From: Streptomyces showdoensis
GTDB taxonomy: Bacteria; Actinomycetota; Actinomycetes; Streptomycetales; Streptomycetaceae
Length of the DNA: 64,000 nt
Direction: 5' to 3'
Assembly (NCBI RefSeq): GCF_039535475.1
Contig: NZ_BAAAXG010000026.1
Span: 2,909,501 to 2,973,500 of the forward strand
Under the pieces are notes generated by a model, which was not told the origin of the DNA, searched no databases, and was given only the letters and a program-made list of their open reading frames with translations. Positions 15,407 to 24,800 of this stretch are shown here, in pieces. How positions within the stretch are numbered: the stretch's first letter is position 1; the number at the start of each line of letters is the position of its first letter. Position numbers and translations under genes: made by a program.

Positions 15407-16636
15407 CTAGAAGCCGTGCGGCAGCCACGGTGCGACCGGCGACCCGAAGGCCACCGACGCCTCCACGAGCGCCCCCTCCCGCAGCTCCCGCACCCGCCCC
15501 GCCGAGGCGAGCGACGCGAGCGAGTTGCCGCCCAGGTAGACCGAGCCCAACTCCCGTACGGACAACGAGAGATCAGCGGCGTCCTCGGTCCGCACGCACA
15601 CCGCGCCCTTCGCGTCCCCGGTCAGCCGCCACCGCCCCTCGTTCCAGGGGCAGAACGCGTCCGCGACCTCGAACACCACGTCCACCGGCGCCTGGTACGT
15701 CCGCGCCTCCAGCGCCGCCCCCACGTCCACGAGCCGCACGTGCAGCCCGTCCCGCAGCGTCGGCTCACAACGGCGCACATCGCTCACCAGGTGCTGCCAG
15801 GCGTCATCCACCGGCCGGCTGTGGACCAGCACCCGCGAGGTCAGGTCCACCGAGCTCAGGAACCGCCACAGCGCCCCCTCCGCCGCCGGATCGAGCCCCG
15901 CCAGCTGGTGCAGCACCACCGCCCCGTTGGCCCCGTTGAACGACCACTCGGGCTTGATCGCGTACAGCGCGTAGCCCACGACCTCGCCCCCGCGCTCCGC
16001 CAGCACGCACTGCCGCGGCGAGGCGCCCTCCCGGTCGCCCGGCGGGTCGATCAGCGCGAGCCGCTCCCAGCCGGGCCGCCGCTCCAGCATCCCGGGCCGG
16101 CCGGGGACCAGCCGCGCGTACACCGCCTCGCAGGCCTCCAGCGCCTCCGTCGGCGACGCGTACCGCAGCGTCACCTCGTCCGCGCCCTCCGGCACGGCGA
16201 GCCGCACCCGGGTCGTGTCGATCGTGGCCCGCGCCGAGTACGCCGCCACCGCGTAGCCGAACCGCCCGTAGATCTCCGGCTCCGAGGCCGTCAGCACCGC
16301 GAGCGGCTCGCCCCCCGCCCGTACGTCCTCCAACTGGCGCCGCATCATCGAGGTGAGGATGCCGCGCCGCCGGTGCGTCGCGGCCACGCTCACCATCGTC
16401 ACGCCCGCCGCCGGGACCACGGCCCCGCCCGGCACCGAGAGCCGGAACGAGAACGCCCCCGCCGTCCCGACGCACCGGTCCCCGTCCCACGCGCCGATCG
16501 ACCGCTCGTACTCGGTCAGCTCCTGCCAGAGCTTCCGCTCCTCGTCCGCCTCCGGAACCCCGCCGAAGGCGAGCTCCAGCACCCCGTACCAGCGGTCCCA
16601 CTCCGATGGGTCGAGAACCCGCAGTTCAGTCGTCAT
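15407..16636 (-). CDS. Eis-like GNAT N-acetyltransferase
   Basis: A 409-residue protein matching the three-domain Eis family: N-terminal GNAT with AATHRRRGIL (acetyl-CoA loop), a second GNAT-like region, and a C-terminal sterol-carrier-like domain. By alignment with M. tuberculosis Eis, the general acid tyrosine is Y123 (EIYGRFGY) and the C-terminal carboxylate that acts as base is also kept: the chain ends in Phe (WLPHGF, F409). Eis acetylates several amines of aminoglycosides and other substrates; here it may be self-protective or housekeeping. It is convergent with nei (13 bp apart). Confidence 0.85.
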   Translation of the reverse strand: MTTELRVLDPSEWDRWYGVLELAFGGVPEADEERKLWQELTEYERSIGAWDGDRCVGTAGAFSFRLSVPGGAVVPAAGVTMVSVAATHRRRGILTSMMRRQLEDVRAGGEPLAVLTASEPEIYGRFGYAVAAYSARATIDTTRVRLAVPEGADEVTLRYASPTEALEACEAVYARLVPGRPGMLERRPGWERLALIDPPGDREGASPRQCVLAERGGEVVGYALYAIKPEWSFNGANGAVVLHQLAGLDPAAEGALWRFLSSVDLTSRVLVHSRPVDDAWQHLVSDVRRCEPTLRDGLHVRLVDVGAALEARTYQAPVDVVFEVADAFCPWNEGRWRLTGDAKGAVCVRTEDAADLSLSVRELGSVYLGGNSLASLASAGRVRELREGALVEASVAFGSPVAPWLPHGF

Positions 16637-16743
16637 ATGCCATCGATATCAGCGCCCCGCCGTCCGACGCGACCCGATTTCAAATGCATTGTCACCTGGG
16701 TCCCCCTGCACGAGCGCCGATCGGGTGGATAGGGTCCAGGCCA

Positions 16744-17889
16744 ATGGGACGTCGCGGCGGAGTGGACTCGTACGCGGCCCGGATGCGCAAGAGCGCCCTC
16801 CGGGCCCGCGTCGCGCTGCGCCGCTCCGGCGTCGACTACTTCCGCGGCGACGGCTCCGACTGGATCGCCCTCGCCGGACTCCTGCTCACCGTCCCCGCCA
16901 TCACCTGCGGCACCCTGCTCAACCCGGTGTGGTGCTCGCCCGTCGCCCTCGCCCTGCCGATCGTCGCCGGCGGACTGCTGCTGCGGCCCGCCAGCCTGCT
17001 CGGCCTGTACGCGGCGTCGGCCGCCGCGCTCATCGTCGAGTCGCTCGTCCTCGGCCCGTACACCGAAGGGCCCGCCCGGGTCACCCCCGGCACCGTCCTG
17101 GTGGTCGCCGCCTGCGGACTCTTCGGCCTGCTCATCGCCCAGTTCCGGGCCCGCGTCGGCGTGCCCTGGCGGCGCGGCGGCACCATGCTCTTCGACCTGC
17201 GCGAACGCATCCGGGTCCAGAGCGCCCTGCCCCGCCTGCCGCAGGGCTGGCACCGCGAGATGGCCCTGCGGCCGGCCGGCGGCCAGTCCTTCTCCGGCGA
17301 CTTCGTCGTCGCCGCCCGCACCAACGGCGGGCGCACCCTGGAGGTCCTGCTCACCGACGTCTCCGGCAAGGGCATGGACGCGGGCTCCCGCGCCCTGCTG
17401 CTCTCCGGCGCCTTCGGCGGCCTCCTCGGCTCGCTGCCCCCGCACGGCTTCCTGCCCGCCGCCAACGGCTACCTCCTGCGCCAGGACTGGGACGAGGGCT
17501 TCGCCACCTCCATCCACCTCGTCCTCGACCTGGAGTCCGGGGACTACGAACTGCTCTCCGCCGGCCACCTGCCCGCCCTCCAGCTGCACGCGGGCAGCGG
17601 CCGCTGGGAGGAGAAGGCCGGCGAAGGCCCCCTCCTCGGCGTCTACGACGGCGCCGAGTTCCACCCGGTCAAGGGCTCCCTGCGCCCCGGCGACGTCCTC
17701 ATGCTCTTCACCGACGGCCTCGTCGAGGCCGCCGACCGCGACATCGCCGAGGGCATCGACCGCCTCACCGGCGAGGCGGACCGCTATGTCGCCGCCGGAT
17801 TCGAAGGCGCCGCCTGGCACCTGATCGAGGCCTGCGCCAAGGACGTCAACGACGACCGCGCACTGCTCCTGATCAGCCGCCGGGGCTGA
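16744..17889 (+). CDS. membrane-anchored PP2C-type (SpoIIE-like) serine/threonine phosphatase
   Basis: A 381-residue protein with about four N-terminal membrane segments (residues 35-140) and a cytoplasmic SpoIIE/RsbU phosphatase domain (about 165-381). Metal-binding motifs are FSGDFVV, TDVSGKGMDAG, FTDGLVEA and the late DVNDDRA. Such proteins dephosphorylate anti-anti-sigma factors in partner-switching pathways or act as membrane sensors. No anti-sigma or STAS gene is adjacent. TAGGGT 8 nt upstream of the ATG may be a -10 element. An upstream in-frame extension is not needed by any domain. Confidence 0.9.
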   Translation: MGRRGGVDSYAARMRKSALRARVALRRSGVDYFRGDGSDWIALAGLLLTVPAITCGTLLNPVWCSPVALALPIVAGGLLLRPASLLGLYAASAAALIVESLVLGPYTEGPARVTPGTVLVVAACGLFGLLIAQFRARVGVPWRRGGTMLFDLRERIRVQSALPRLPQGWHREMALRPAGGQSFSGDFVVAARTNGGRTLEVLLTDVSGKGMDAGSRALLLSGAFGGLLGSLPPHGFLPAANGYLLRQDWDEGFATSIHLVLDLESGDYELLSAGHLPALQLHAGSGRWEEKAGEGPLLGVYDGAEFHPVKGSLRPGDVLMLFTDGLVEAADRDIAEGIDRLTGEADRYVAAGFEGAAWHLIEACAKDVNDDRALLLISRRG

Positions 17890-17988
17890 CCCGCCGGGAG
17901 GCTGTCCCGGCCCGTCCCCCGCTCCGGGGTGGGGACACCCCCACCCCGGAGAGACCGGCCGCCTCCATCGCCCCCGACCTGCGGGGAT

Positions 17989-18022
17989 CCGTACGTTCGT
18001 AGAGTCGATCACGAACGTACGG
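17989..18022. promoter_or_regulatory. perfect 12-bp inverted repeat flanking a -10 element (operator candidate)
   Basis: CCGTACGTTCGT (17989-18000) and ACGAACGTACGG (18011-18022) are perfect inverted copies separated by 10 bp. TAGAGT (18000-18005) in the spacer fits a -10 element. The right arm runs into the ribosome site (GGAGG, 18021-18025) of the ABC ATPase gene. A bound dimer would block the promoter, or the RNA hairpin could mask the ribosome site. Confidence 0.7.
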
Positions 18023-18031
18023 AGGACACTC

Positions 18032-18801
<770 letters not shown>

Positions 18802-18802
<1 letters not shown>

Positions 18803-21222
18803 TGCTCCGCTCCAACGGCCTCGCCCGCGCGGCCCTCCGCTTCAAGCCCTCCGCCTTCGCCGGCACCTTCGTCGCGCTGCTGCTCGCCGCCGCCGTGATC
18901 TCCGGCTGCGGCCTGCTCCTCCAGACCGGCGTCACCGCCTCCGTCCCGCCCGGGCGCTACGCCGGCGCGCCCGTGGTCGCCGCCGCCGACCAGCAGCTGC
19001 ACACCACCGTCGGCCGCGGCGAGGAGCGGGAGACGCTCTCCGCCGCCGTGCCCGACCGGGTCCGCCTCGACGCCTCCCTGGTCCGCGCCGCCACCACCGC
19101 CCCGGGCGCCGCCAGCGCCGTCGGGGACGTCTCCTACCCCGTACGCGACGCCTCCGGCGCCCCGCTCACCGCCTCCGGCTGGGGCTCCGCCGCCTTCACC
19201 GGCGCCCGCCTCGCCACCGGCACGGCCCCGGGCCCCGACCAGGCCGTCGTGGGCCCCGGCCACGGCCGGACCGGCGAACGGATCACCCTGCACACCCCGG
19301 CCGGCCCGCGCACCTTCACCGTGTCCGGAGTGGCGACGGCCCCCGGCGTCTGGTTCTCCGACGCCCGCGCCCTCGCCCTCTCCGGCCACCCCCGCACCGT
19401 CGACGCCATCGCCGTCCTGCCCACGGACGGCACCACCCCCGCCGCGCTCGCCGCCCAGGTGGAGCGGGCCCTGCAGGGCAAGGCCCAGGTGCACACCGGC
19501 GACGACCGCAGCCTCGCCGAGGGCGCCGCGCTGCCGGCCGCCAAGGAGTTCCTGATCGCCCTCGGCGGCTCCTTCGGCGGCACCGCCGCGCTCGTCGCCG
19601 TCTTCACCGCGGCCGGCACCGTCGCCCTCTCCGTGGGCCAGCGCTCCCGCGAGTTCGCCCTGCTGCGGGCGATCGGCGCGACCCCGCGCCAGCTCCGCCG
19701 CTCCATCGCCACCGAGTCCCTGCTCGTCGCCCCGCTCGCCGGCGCCCTCGGCTGCCTGCCCGGCCTCGCCCTCGCCACCTGGTGGTTCGGGCAATTGCGG
19801 GAGAAGGGCGCGATCCCGGAGGGGGTCCGGCTGGACACCGGCCCGGTCCCGTTCGCCGCGGCCGTCGGCGCCGCCGTGCTGACCGCCCTGCTCGCCGGGC
19901 TCGCCGCCGCCCGCCGCCCCTCCCGCATCGAACCGGGCCGCGCGCTCGCCGAGTCCCAGGTCGAGCGCCGCGCCACCGGCCGGGTCCGCACCACCTTCGG
20001 CGTGCTCGCCGTCGCGGGCGGCGCCTCGCTCGCCGGCGCCGCCGCCCAGGCCTCCGGCGAGGACGCCGCCAACCTGGCGCTCGGCGTCGTCATGCTCTTC
20101 ATGCTGGGCGTCGCCCTGCTCGGCCCCCTGCTCGCCCGGCTCTGCGCCGCCCTCATCGGACTGCCCCTGCGCGCCTCCGGCGCCTCCGGCCACCTGGCCG
20201 CCGCCAACTCCCGCAGCAACGCGCGCCGGCTCGCCTCCGCGCTCACCCCGATCGTCCTCGCGATGTCCTTCGCCTCGACCCTGGTCTTCCTGCACACCAG
20301 CACCGAACGGGCCACCGAGCGCCAGCAGCGCGCCGGGGTCGTCGCCGACCACGTCGTCACCGCCCCCGCCGGGCTCCCCGCCGACGCCGCCGAGCGCGCC
20401 GGGCGGACCCCCGGGGTCACCGCCGCCGTCACCGTCCAGCGCACCGGCGTCCTGCTCGCCGACGGCACCGCGGGCTTCCGCGGCGCCACCGCGCAGGGCG
20501 TCTCCGCCGACCCCACCCCGGTCCTCGACCTCGACGTGCGGACCGGCTCCCTCGCCGCGCTGCGCCCCGGCACCGTCGCCGTCGACGCCAACCTGGCCGA
20601 CGCCCAGCACGTACGGACCGGGGACCGGCTGGAGCTCCGGCTGCCCGACGGCACCCGGACCGAGCCCCTGGTCGTCGCCACCTACGGCCGCGGCCTCGGC
20701 CTGTCCGAGGTGACCCTGCCGGCCGCCGCCCTGACCGGGCACGTCACCGCCCCGTACGCCACCGAGCTCCTGGTCCGCGGCGGCGCGTCCGCCGCCCTGG
20801 CCCCCCTCGGCACCGTCACCGACGCCGCCGGCTGGTCCACGGCCCAGAGCCGCGACCGCGCGCTGGGCGCCTGGGCCAACACCACCATGGCCGCCGTCCT
20901 CGGCGGGTTCGCGGCCGTCGCGGCCGTCAACACCCTGGTGATGACGGTCCTCGACCGGCGCCGCGAACTGCGCACCCTCCGCCTGGTGGGCACCACCCGC
21001 CGCCAGGTGCTGCGCATGATCCGCTGGGAGTCCCTGCTGGTCACGGTCGCGGGCCTGGCCATCGGCACCGGCATCGCGCTCGCCACCCTGGTCCCGATGA
21101 CCAACGGCCTCACCGGCGAGGGCCCCTACGTCCCGCCGCTGCTGTACGGCTCCTTCGCCGCGGCCACCGTCGGCCTCGGCCTGGCCGCCACGGCCCTGCC
21201 CGCGCGGGCGGCACTACGCTGA
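18802..21222 (+). CDS. FtsX-like ABC permease
   Basis: An 806-residue permease with an N-terminal helix, a large extracellular region, three helices (about residues 250-360), a second helix and extracellular domain, and three final helices. The two FtsX domains (GQRSREFALLRAIGATPRQLRR and LDRRRELRTLRLVGTTRRQVLRMI) show internal duplication. The ATG overlaps the ATPase stop. With the ATPase it makes a mechanotransducing MacB-type complex rather than a classical importer. The extracellular part is Ala/Thr-rich and not recognisable. Confidence 0.93.
21215..21220 (+). promoter_or_regulatory. candidate -10 TACGCT, leaderless type
   Basis: TACGCT sits 7 nt before the ATG at 21228, inside the end of the FtsX gene. 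No Shine-Dalgarno sequence precedes the start. Confidence 0.3.
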
Positions 21223-21227
21223 CCGCC

Positions 21228-21689
21228 ATGACCGGCACCCCGTACCTCACCCTCGCCGAGATCGAGGCCCTGGCCGTCGCCGCCCACGCGGGCCAGACCG
21301 ACAAGGCCGGACGGCCCTACGCGGAGCACCTGCGGGCGGTCGCCGAGGGGGTACGGGCCCGGGGCGGCGGCGAGCGGCAGATCGCGGCGGCCTGGCTGCA
21401 CGACTCCGTCGAGGACGCGGCCCTGTCCTCCGCGTGGCTGGCGGAGGCGGCCCTGCCGCGGGAGGTCAAGGACATGGTCCTGGCGCTCACCAAGCGCCCG
21501 GGGGAGGAGCTGGAGTCCTACACGGGTCGGATTCTGGCCACGCCGGGCGCCCTCCTGGTCAAGGAGGCCGACCTCGCCCACAACGCGGATCCGGCCCGCC
21601 TGGCCCTCCTCGACCCCCCGACCCGGGACCGCCTGACCGCCAAATACGCCCGGGTCCGGGCCCTGTTGGGACTCACCCCGCCGAACTGA
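21228..21689 (+). CDS. small HD-domain phosphohydrolase (RelA/SpoT hydrolase-like)
   Basis: A 153-residue protein containing only an HD hydrolase domain. Motifs: AAHAGQTDKAGRPYAEHL, AAWLHDSVEDA (HD) and VKEADLAHNAD. This is the pattern of the (p)ppGpp hydrolase half of RelA/SpoT and of small alarmone hydrolases (metal His/His-Asp/Asp). It could hydrolyse a guanosine alarmone or a related nucleotide; there is no synthetase domain. It begins 5 bp after the FtsX gene. Confidence 0.8.
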   Translation: MTGTPYLTLAEIEALAVAAHAGQTDKAGRPYAEHLRAVAEGVRARGGGERQIAAAWLHDSVEDAALSSAWLAEAALPREVKDMVLALTKRPGEELESYTGRILATPGALLVKEADLAHNADPARLALLDPPTRDRLTAKYARVRALLGLTPPN

Positions 21690-21848
21690 TCAAGACGAAT
21701 TTCGTCATGTTGGCCGGTTTTCTACGGCGACGATTCGTCACCCACCCCTGCGGGGCAGGTAGTTGGTGGCACGATAGATGCGGCGGGGGTGTTCTGTGGC
21801 GTGCGCTCCCGGGCGGCAAGGCGAGACCGACCGAGGGTGTGATCAGTT

Positions 21849-22043
21849 GTGGCCATTTCACTGTCTGTGGTGCTGCTGTTGGCGATCATCCTGGTGGTGC
21901 TGATCCGTGGCGGAAACCTGAAGGCCGGCCCGGCCGTCGTCGCGGTGCTCTTCGGCTTCTTCCTCGCCTCCACGGGCATGGCCGACGACATCCAGCGCTT
22001 CCTGGACTCGATAACGCAGACGGTCGGCTCCATCAAGTTCTGA
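21849..22043 (+). CDS. small membrane protein of unknown function
   Basis: A 64-residue protein starting at GTG 21849, preceded by GAGGGTG. Two hydrophobic segments (ISLSVVLLLAIILVVLI and GPAVVAVLFGFFLASTG) are joined by a short RGGNLKAG loop, with an amphipathic C-terminus. I recognise it as a conserved Streptomyces hypothetical but no function is known. It ends 6 bp from the convergent amphi-Trp gene. Confidence 0.65.
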   Translation: MAISLSVVLLLAIILVVLIRGGNLKAGPAVVAVLFGFFLASTGMADDIQRFLDSITQTVGSIKF

Positions 22044-22049
22044 CCCCGC

Positions 22050-22586
22050 TCAGCCCGCCTTCGCCCCGGACTTCTTGACGGACTTCGTGGCGGACTTCTT
22101 GGCGGGTGCGCTCTTACGGGCGGTCTTGGCGGCCTTCTCGGCCTTCGAGGCCGGCTTCGCCGCGGGCTTGGCGGGGGACTTCTTCGCGGACGCCTTCTGG
22201 GGAGACGCCTTCTTCGCGGACGCCTTCTCGGCGACGGCCTTCTTGGCGACGGCCTTCTTCGCCGCGGCCTTCTTGGTGGCCGGCTTGGCGTCGGGTTTCT
22301 TCGGAGCCGCCTTCTTGGCGGCCGGCTTCGCCGCGGGCTTGGCGTCGGACTTCCGCGGCTTGCCCGCCGCCCACTTGAGCTCGATCTCCAGCTCGATCTC
22401 CCCGTCCTCGATCTCCACCTCCACCTCACCGGCGAGCTCGTCGGGGATCCGCAGCGCCAGGGTCCCGGCGCCCAGCTTCAGCTCGGCCTCACCGCCCTTC
22501 CTGAGCGCCGCGGCGAGCGCCGCCAGCTGGTCGGCGGCCTCGATGCGGGACAGGGAGCGCTTCTGCTCGAACTTCAGATCCTTCAT
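22050..22586 (-). CDS. amphi-Trp domain protein with histone H1-like Lys/Ala tail
   Basis: A 178-residue protein; ATG 22586 has GGAGG 7 nt upstream, and an upstream in-frame Met lacks one. Residues 1-75 form an amphi-Trp-type domain (MKDLKFEQKRSLSRIEAADQ, EAELKLGAGTLALRIP, VEVEIEDGEIELEIELKW). Residues 76-178 are almost only Lys, Ala, Pro and Ser with repeated AKKA/PAAK units, like the tails of histone H1, HupS and Obg-neighbour proteins. The tail should bind DNA or RNA nonspecifically; the role of the head domain is unknown. Confidence 0.75.
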   Translation of the reverse strand: MKDLKFEQKRSLSRIEAADQLAALAAALRKGGEAELKLGAGTLALRIPDELAGEVEVEIEDGEIELEIELKWAAGKPRKSDAKPAAKPAAKKAAPKKPDAKPATKKAAAKKAVAKKAVAEKASAKKASPQKASAKKSPAKPAAKPASKAEKAAKTARKSAPAKKSATKSVKKSGAKAG

Positions 22587-22689
22587 GACTGCCTCCGGTC
22601 CGGGTGGACAATCGGGAATAAAGCGGACAGCGCCCATTCTTCTGCCCCGCGCCGGACCCGGCATCCCACGGGCGGCCACAGACATGACG

Positions 22690-22723
22690 CAGGCCCCTCC
22701 GGACGGTGTCCGTGAGGGGCCTG
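22690..22723 (-). terminator. terminator hairpin downstream of tRNA-Gly
   Basis: A 10-bp plus 5-bp stem with one bulge (22690-22704 with 22708-22723) lies 9 bp past the tRNA 3' end on the minus strand. Confidence 0.7.
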
Positions 22724-22731
22724 GGCCGTAA

Positions 22732-22805
22732 TGGAGCGGGCGACGGGAATCGAACCCGCGTAGCTAGTTTGGAAGACTAGGGCTCTACCATTGAGCTACG
22801 CCCGC
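22732..22805 (-). tRNA. tRNA-Gly (anticodon TCC), CCA encoded
   Basis: A 74-nt cloverleaf read on the minus strand. The acceptor stem GCGGGCG/CGCCCGC, D-arm with GGTA, anticodon loop CTTCCAA (TCC), T-loop TTCGATT and encoded TCCA end are all visible. It is terminated by a hairpin just downstream. Confidence 0.97.
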
Positions 22806-22937
22806 ACAAGGTGCGCCGCGGGCCATCGGCCGCGGCAACGGACGCCATCGTAGCGGGTCCTCGCAGGTCCCCGCACACCCCTTGAAAAGAGGGGGCGTCG
22901 CACCGTCTCCGTCCATGTACCCTACGTGTCGCACCGA

Positions 22938-23014
22938 CGGGGTGTGGCGCAGCTTGGTAGCGCGTCCGCTTTGGGAGCGGAAGGCCGTGGGTTCAAATCC
23001 CGCCACCCCGACCA
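22938..23014 (+). tRNA. tRNA-Pro (anticodon TGG), CCA encoded
   Basis: A 77-nt cloverleaf with acceptor stem CGGGGTG/CACCCCG, D-loop AGCTTGGTA, anticodon loop TTTGGGA (TGG), T-arm GTGGG TTCAAAT CCCGC and encoded ACCA. It lies just upstream of the tig promoter. No integrated element is present at its 3' end. Confidence 0.97.
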
Positions 23015-23042
23015 GCCAAGATCACATTGTGGGCCGTGAGGC

Positions 23043-23063
23043 GCTTGCGGTTACTATGCAAGC
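23043..23063 (+). promoter_or_regulatory. tig promoter -10 inside an inverted repeat
   Basis: TACTAT (23052-23057) is a good -10 element. It is bracketed by GCTTGC (23043-23048) and GCAAGC (23058-23063), a perfect 6-bp inverted repeat. TTGTGG at 23027-23032 may be the -35 (19-bp spacing). The symmetric site over the -10 suggests an operator. Confidence 0.5.
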
Positions 23064-23160
23064 TGCGTGCCCGTGTGTCTCTCTGACCGGGCCGATCGGC
23101 CGGAACCGCCCCCAGGCGGTACCGGCGAAACCAGGAATCAGCCACCAAGGAGACCGAACC

Positions 23161-24540
23161 GTGAAGAGCGCCGTGGAGACCCTGAACCCGACCCGGGTTC
23201 GGCTCACTGTCGAGGTGCCCTTCGAGGAGCTCAAGGACAGCCTCGACGCGGCGTACAAGAAGATCAACCAGCAGGTCACGGTCAAGGGCTTCCGTAAGGG
23301 CAAGATCCCGGCTCGCGTGATCGACCAGCGGTTCGGCCGTGGTGCGGTGCTGGAGGAGGCCGTCAACGACGCGCTCCCGAAGTTCTACACCGAGGCCGTC
23401 AACGAGGCCGAGGTCAACCCGCTGGGTCAGCCGGAGGTCGACATCACGGAGCTGAAGGACGGCGAGCTGCTGGCCTTCACCGCCGAGGTCGACATCCGCC
23501 CGGCCATCGAGATCCCGGACTTCTCCGGCATCGAGGTCGAGGTCGACGCCGTCGAGGTCACCGACGAGGACATCGAGAAGTCCGTGGAGCAGCTCCGCGA
23601 GCGCTTCGCGTCCACCAACCCGGTCGAGCGCGCCGCCGCCGAGGGTGACGTCGTCACCATCGACCTGGAGGCCAAGGTCGACGGCGAGGTGCTGCCCGAC
23701 GGTGTCGCCAGCGACGTCTCGTACACCATCGGTTCCGGCGAGCTCCTCGACGGCATCGACGAGGCCGTCACCGGCCTGGAGGCCGGCGGCGAGGCCACCT
23801 TCACCTCGCAGCTGAAGGGCGGCTCCGCCGAGGGCAAGGACGCCGAGGTCACCGTCAAGGTCACCGCCGTCTCCGCCCGCGAGCTCCCCGAGCTGGACGA
23901 CGAGTTCGCGCAGCTGGCCTCGGAGTTCGACACCCTCGACGAGCTCAAGGCCGACAGCCGCAAGCGCCTCGAGAACATGAAGCAGTTCGACCAGGCCACC
24001 CAGGCCCAGGAGCGCGTCCTGGAGAAGCTCCTGGAGCTGGCGGAGATCCCCGTTCCCGAGAAGCTGCTCGAGGACGAGGTCAACACCCGCAAGCACAACC
24101 TGGAGCACCACCAGCTCGGCCAGATGGGCCTGAGCCTGGAGAAGTACCTGGAGTTCCAGGGCAAGACGGTCGAGGAGTTCGAGGCCGAGACCAAGGACCA
24201 GGCCGTCAAGGGCATCAAGACCCAGTTCATCCTCGACGAGCTGGTCAACAAGGAGAAGCTGAACGTGGACCAGGAGGAGCTCACCGAGCACCTCATGCGC
24301 CGCGCCGCCTCCTCCGGCATGTCCCCCGACCAGTTCGCCCAGGCCGTCGTCCAGGGCGGCCAGGTGCCGATGCTGGTCGGCGAGGTCGCCCGCGGCAAGG
24401 CGCTCGCGCTGGTCGTCGAGGCCGCCAAGGTCGTCGACACCAACGGCGTCGAGGTCGACCTGTCCGACGAGGACGAGGAGCAGGCCGCCGAGACGGTCGA
24501 GGCCGTCACCGGCGAGGCCGAGGTCTCCGAGGAGAAGTAA
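23161..24540 (+). CDS. tig: trigger factor, ribosome-associated chaperone
   Basis: A 459-residue trigger factor. GTG 23161 has AAGGAG 8 nt upstream. The ribosome-binding signature [10 protein letters not shown] (residues 41-50) is in the N-terminal domain, the FKBP-type prolyl isomerase domain spans about 165-245 ([16 protein letters not shown] and on), and the C-terminal chaperone cradle follows, ending in an acidic tail. It binds ribosomal protein L23 near the exit tunnel and assists folding of nascent chains. It ends at a strong 18-bp hairpin, so clpP1P2 is a separate unit. Confidence 0.98.
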   Translation: MKSAVETLNPTRVRLTVEVPFEELKDSLDAAYKKINQQVTVKGFRKGKIPARVIDQRFGRGAVLEEAVNDALPKFYTEAVNEAEVNPLGQPEVDITELKDGELLAFTAEVDIRPAIEIPDFSGIEVEVDAVEVTDEDIEKSVEQLRERFASTNPVERAAAEGDVVTIDLEAKVDGEVLPDGVASDVSYTIGSGELLDGIDEAVTGLEAGGEATFTSQLKGGSAEGKDAEVTVKVTAVSARELPELDDEFAQLASEFDTLDELKADSRKRLENMKQFDQATQAQERVLEKLLELAEIPVPEKLLEDEVNTRKHNLEHHQLGQMGLSLEKYLEFQGKTVEEFEAETKDQAVKGIKTQFILDELVNKEKLNVDQEELTEHLMRRAASSGMSPDQFAQAVVQGGQVPMLVGEVARGKALALVVEAAKVVDTNGVEVDLSDEDEEQAAETVEAVTGEAEVSEEK

Positions 24541-24588
24541 GTCTCCCCGGGGGGACGCGGGCGGCCCGGCCGCCCGCCGAACCCCGTG

Positions 24589-24628
24589 CCACGGGCCCGG
24601 ACGCACTGCTGTGCGTCCGGGCCCGTGG
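24589..24628 (+). terminator. terminator of tig
   Basis: Perfect 18-bp arms (24589-24606, 24611-24628) around a TGCT loop, 48 bp past the tig stop. Confidence 0.88.
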
Positions 24629-24666
24629 ACGTACCGGGACCCGTTTATGCGCCCCCAACTACCTTG

Positions 24667-24680
24667 CGCTCCCAGCGAAC
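24667..24680 (-). promoter_or_regulatory. ClgR activator box GTTCGC-N5-GCG
   Basis: On the minus strand 24680-24667 reads GTTCGC TGGGA GCG, an exact match to the ClgR motif (GTTCGC-N5-GCG) recalled from S. lividans clpP1P2. TAGGGT at 24719-24724 fits the -10 of clpP1, which would place the box about 58 bp upstream of the transcription start, an activator position. No good -35 is present, consistent with dependence on ClgR. Confidence 0.75.
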
Positions 24681-24800
24681 AGTTCGGGAACCGGGATGGC
24701 GTTGTCCTACCTGCGCGTTAGGGTCCATGAATACGAGGGCAGTGCCCTCTGAACGAGACGCTGAGACGGCCCTGGCCGTCGGAGACGAGCAGGTGGATAC

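Noticed and set aside
22938..23160. integrative element at tRNA-Pro or tRNA-Gly
   Set aside because: tRNA genes are common attachment sites, but no integrase, direct repeat of the tRNA 3' end or mobility gene follows; tig begins 146 bp later.
22993..24606. 537-residue minus-strand frame opposite tig
   Set aside because: Leu/Gly/Asp-rich mirror of trigger factor; no ribosome site or domain.
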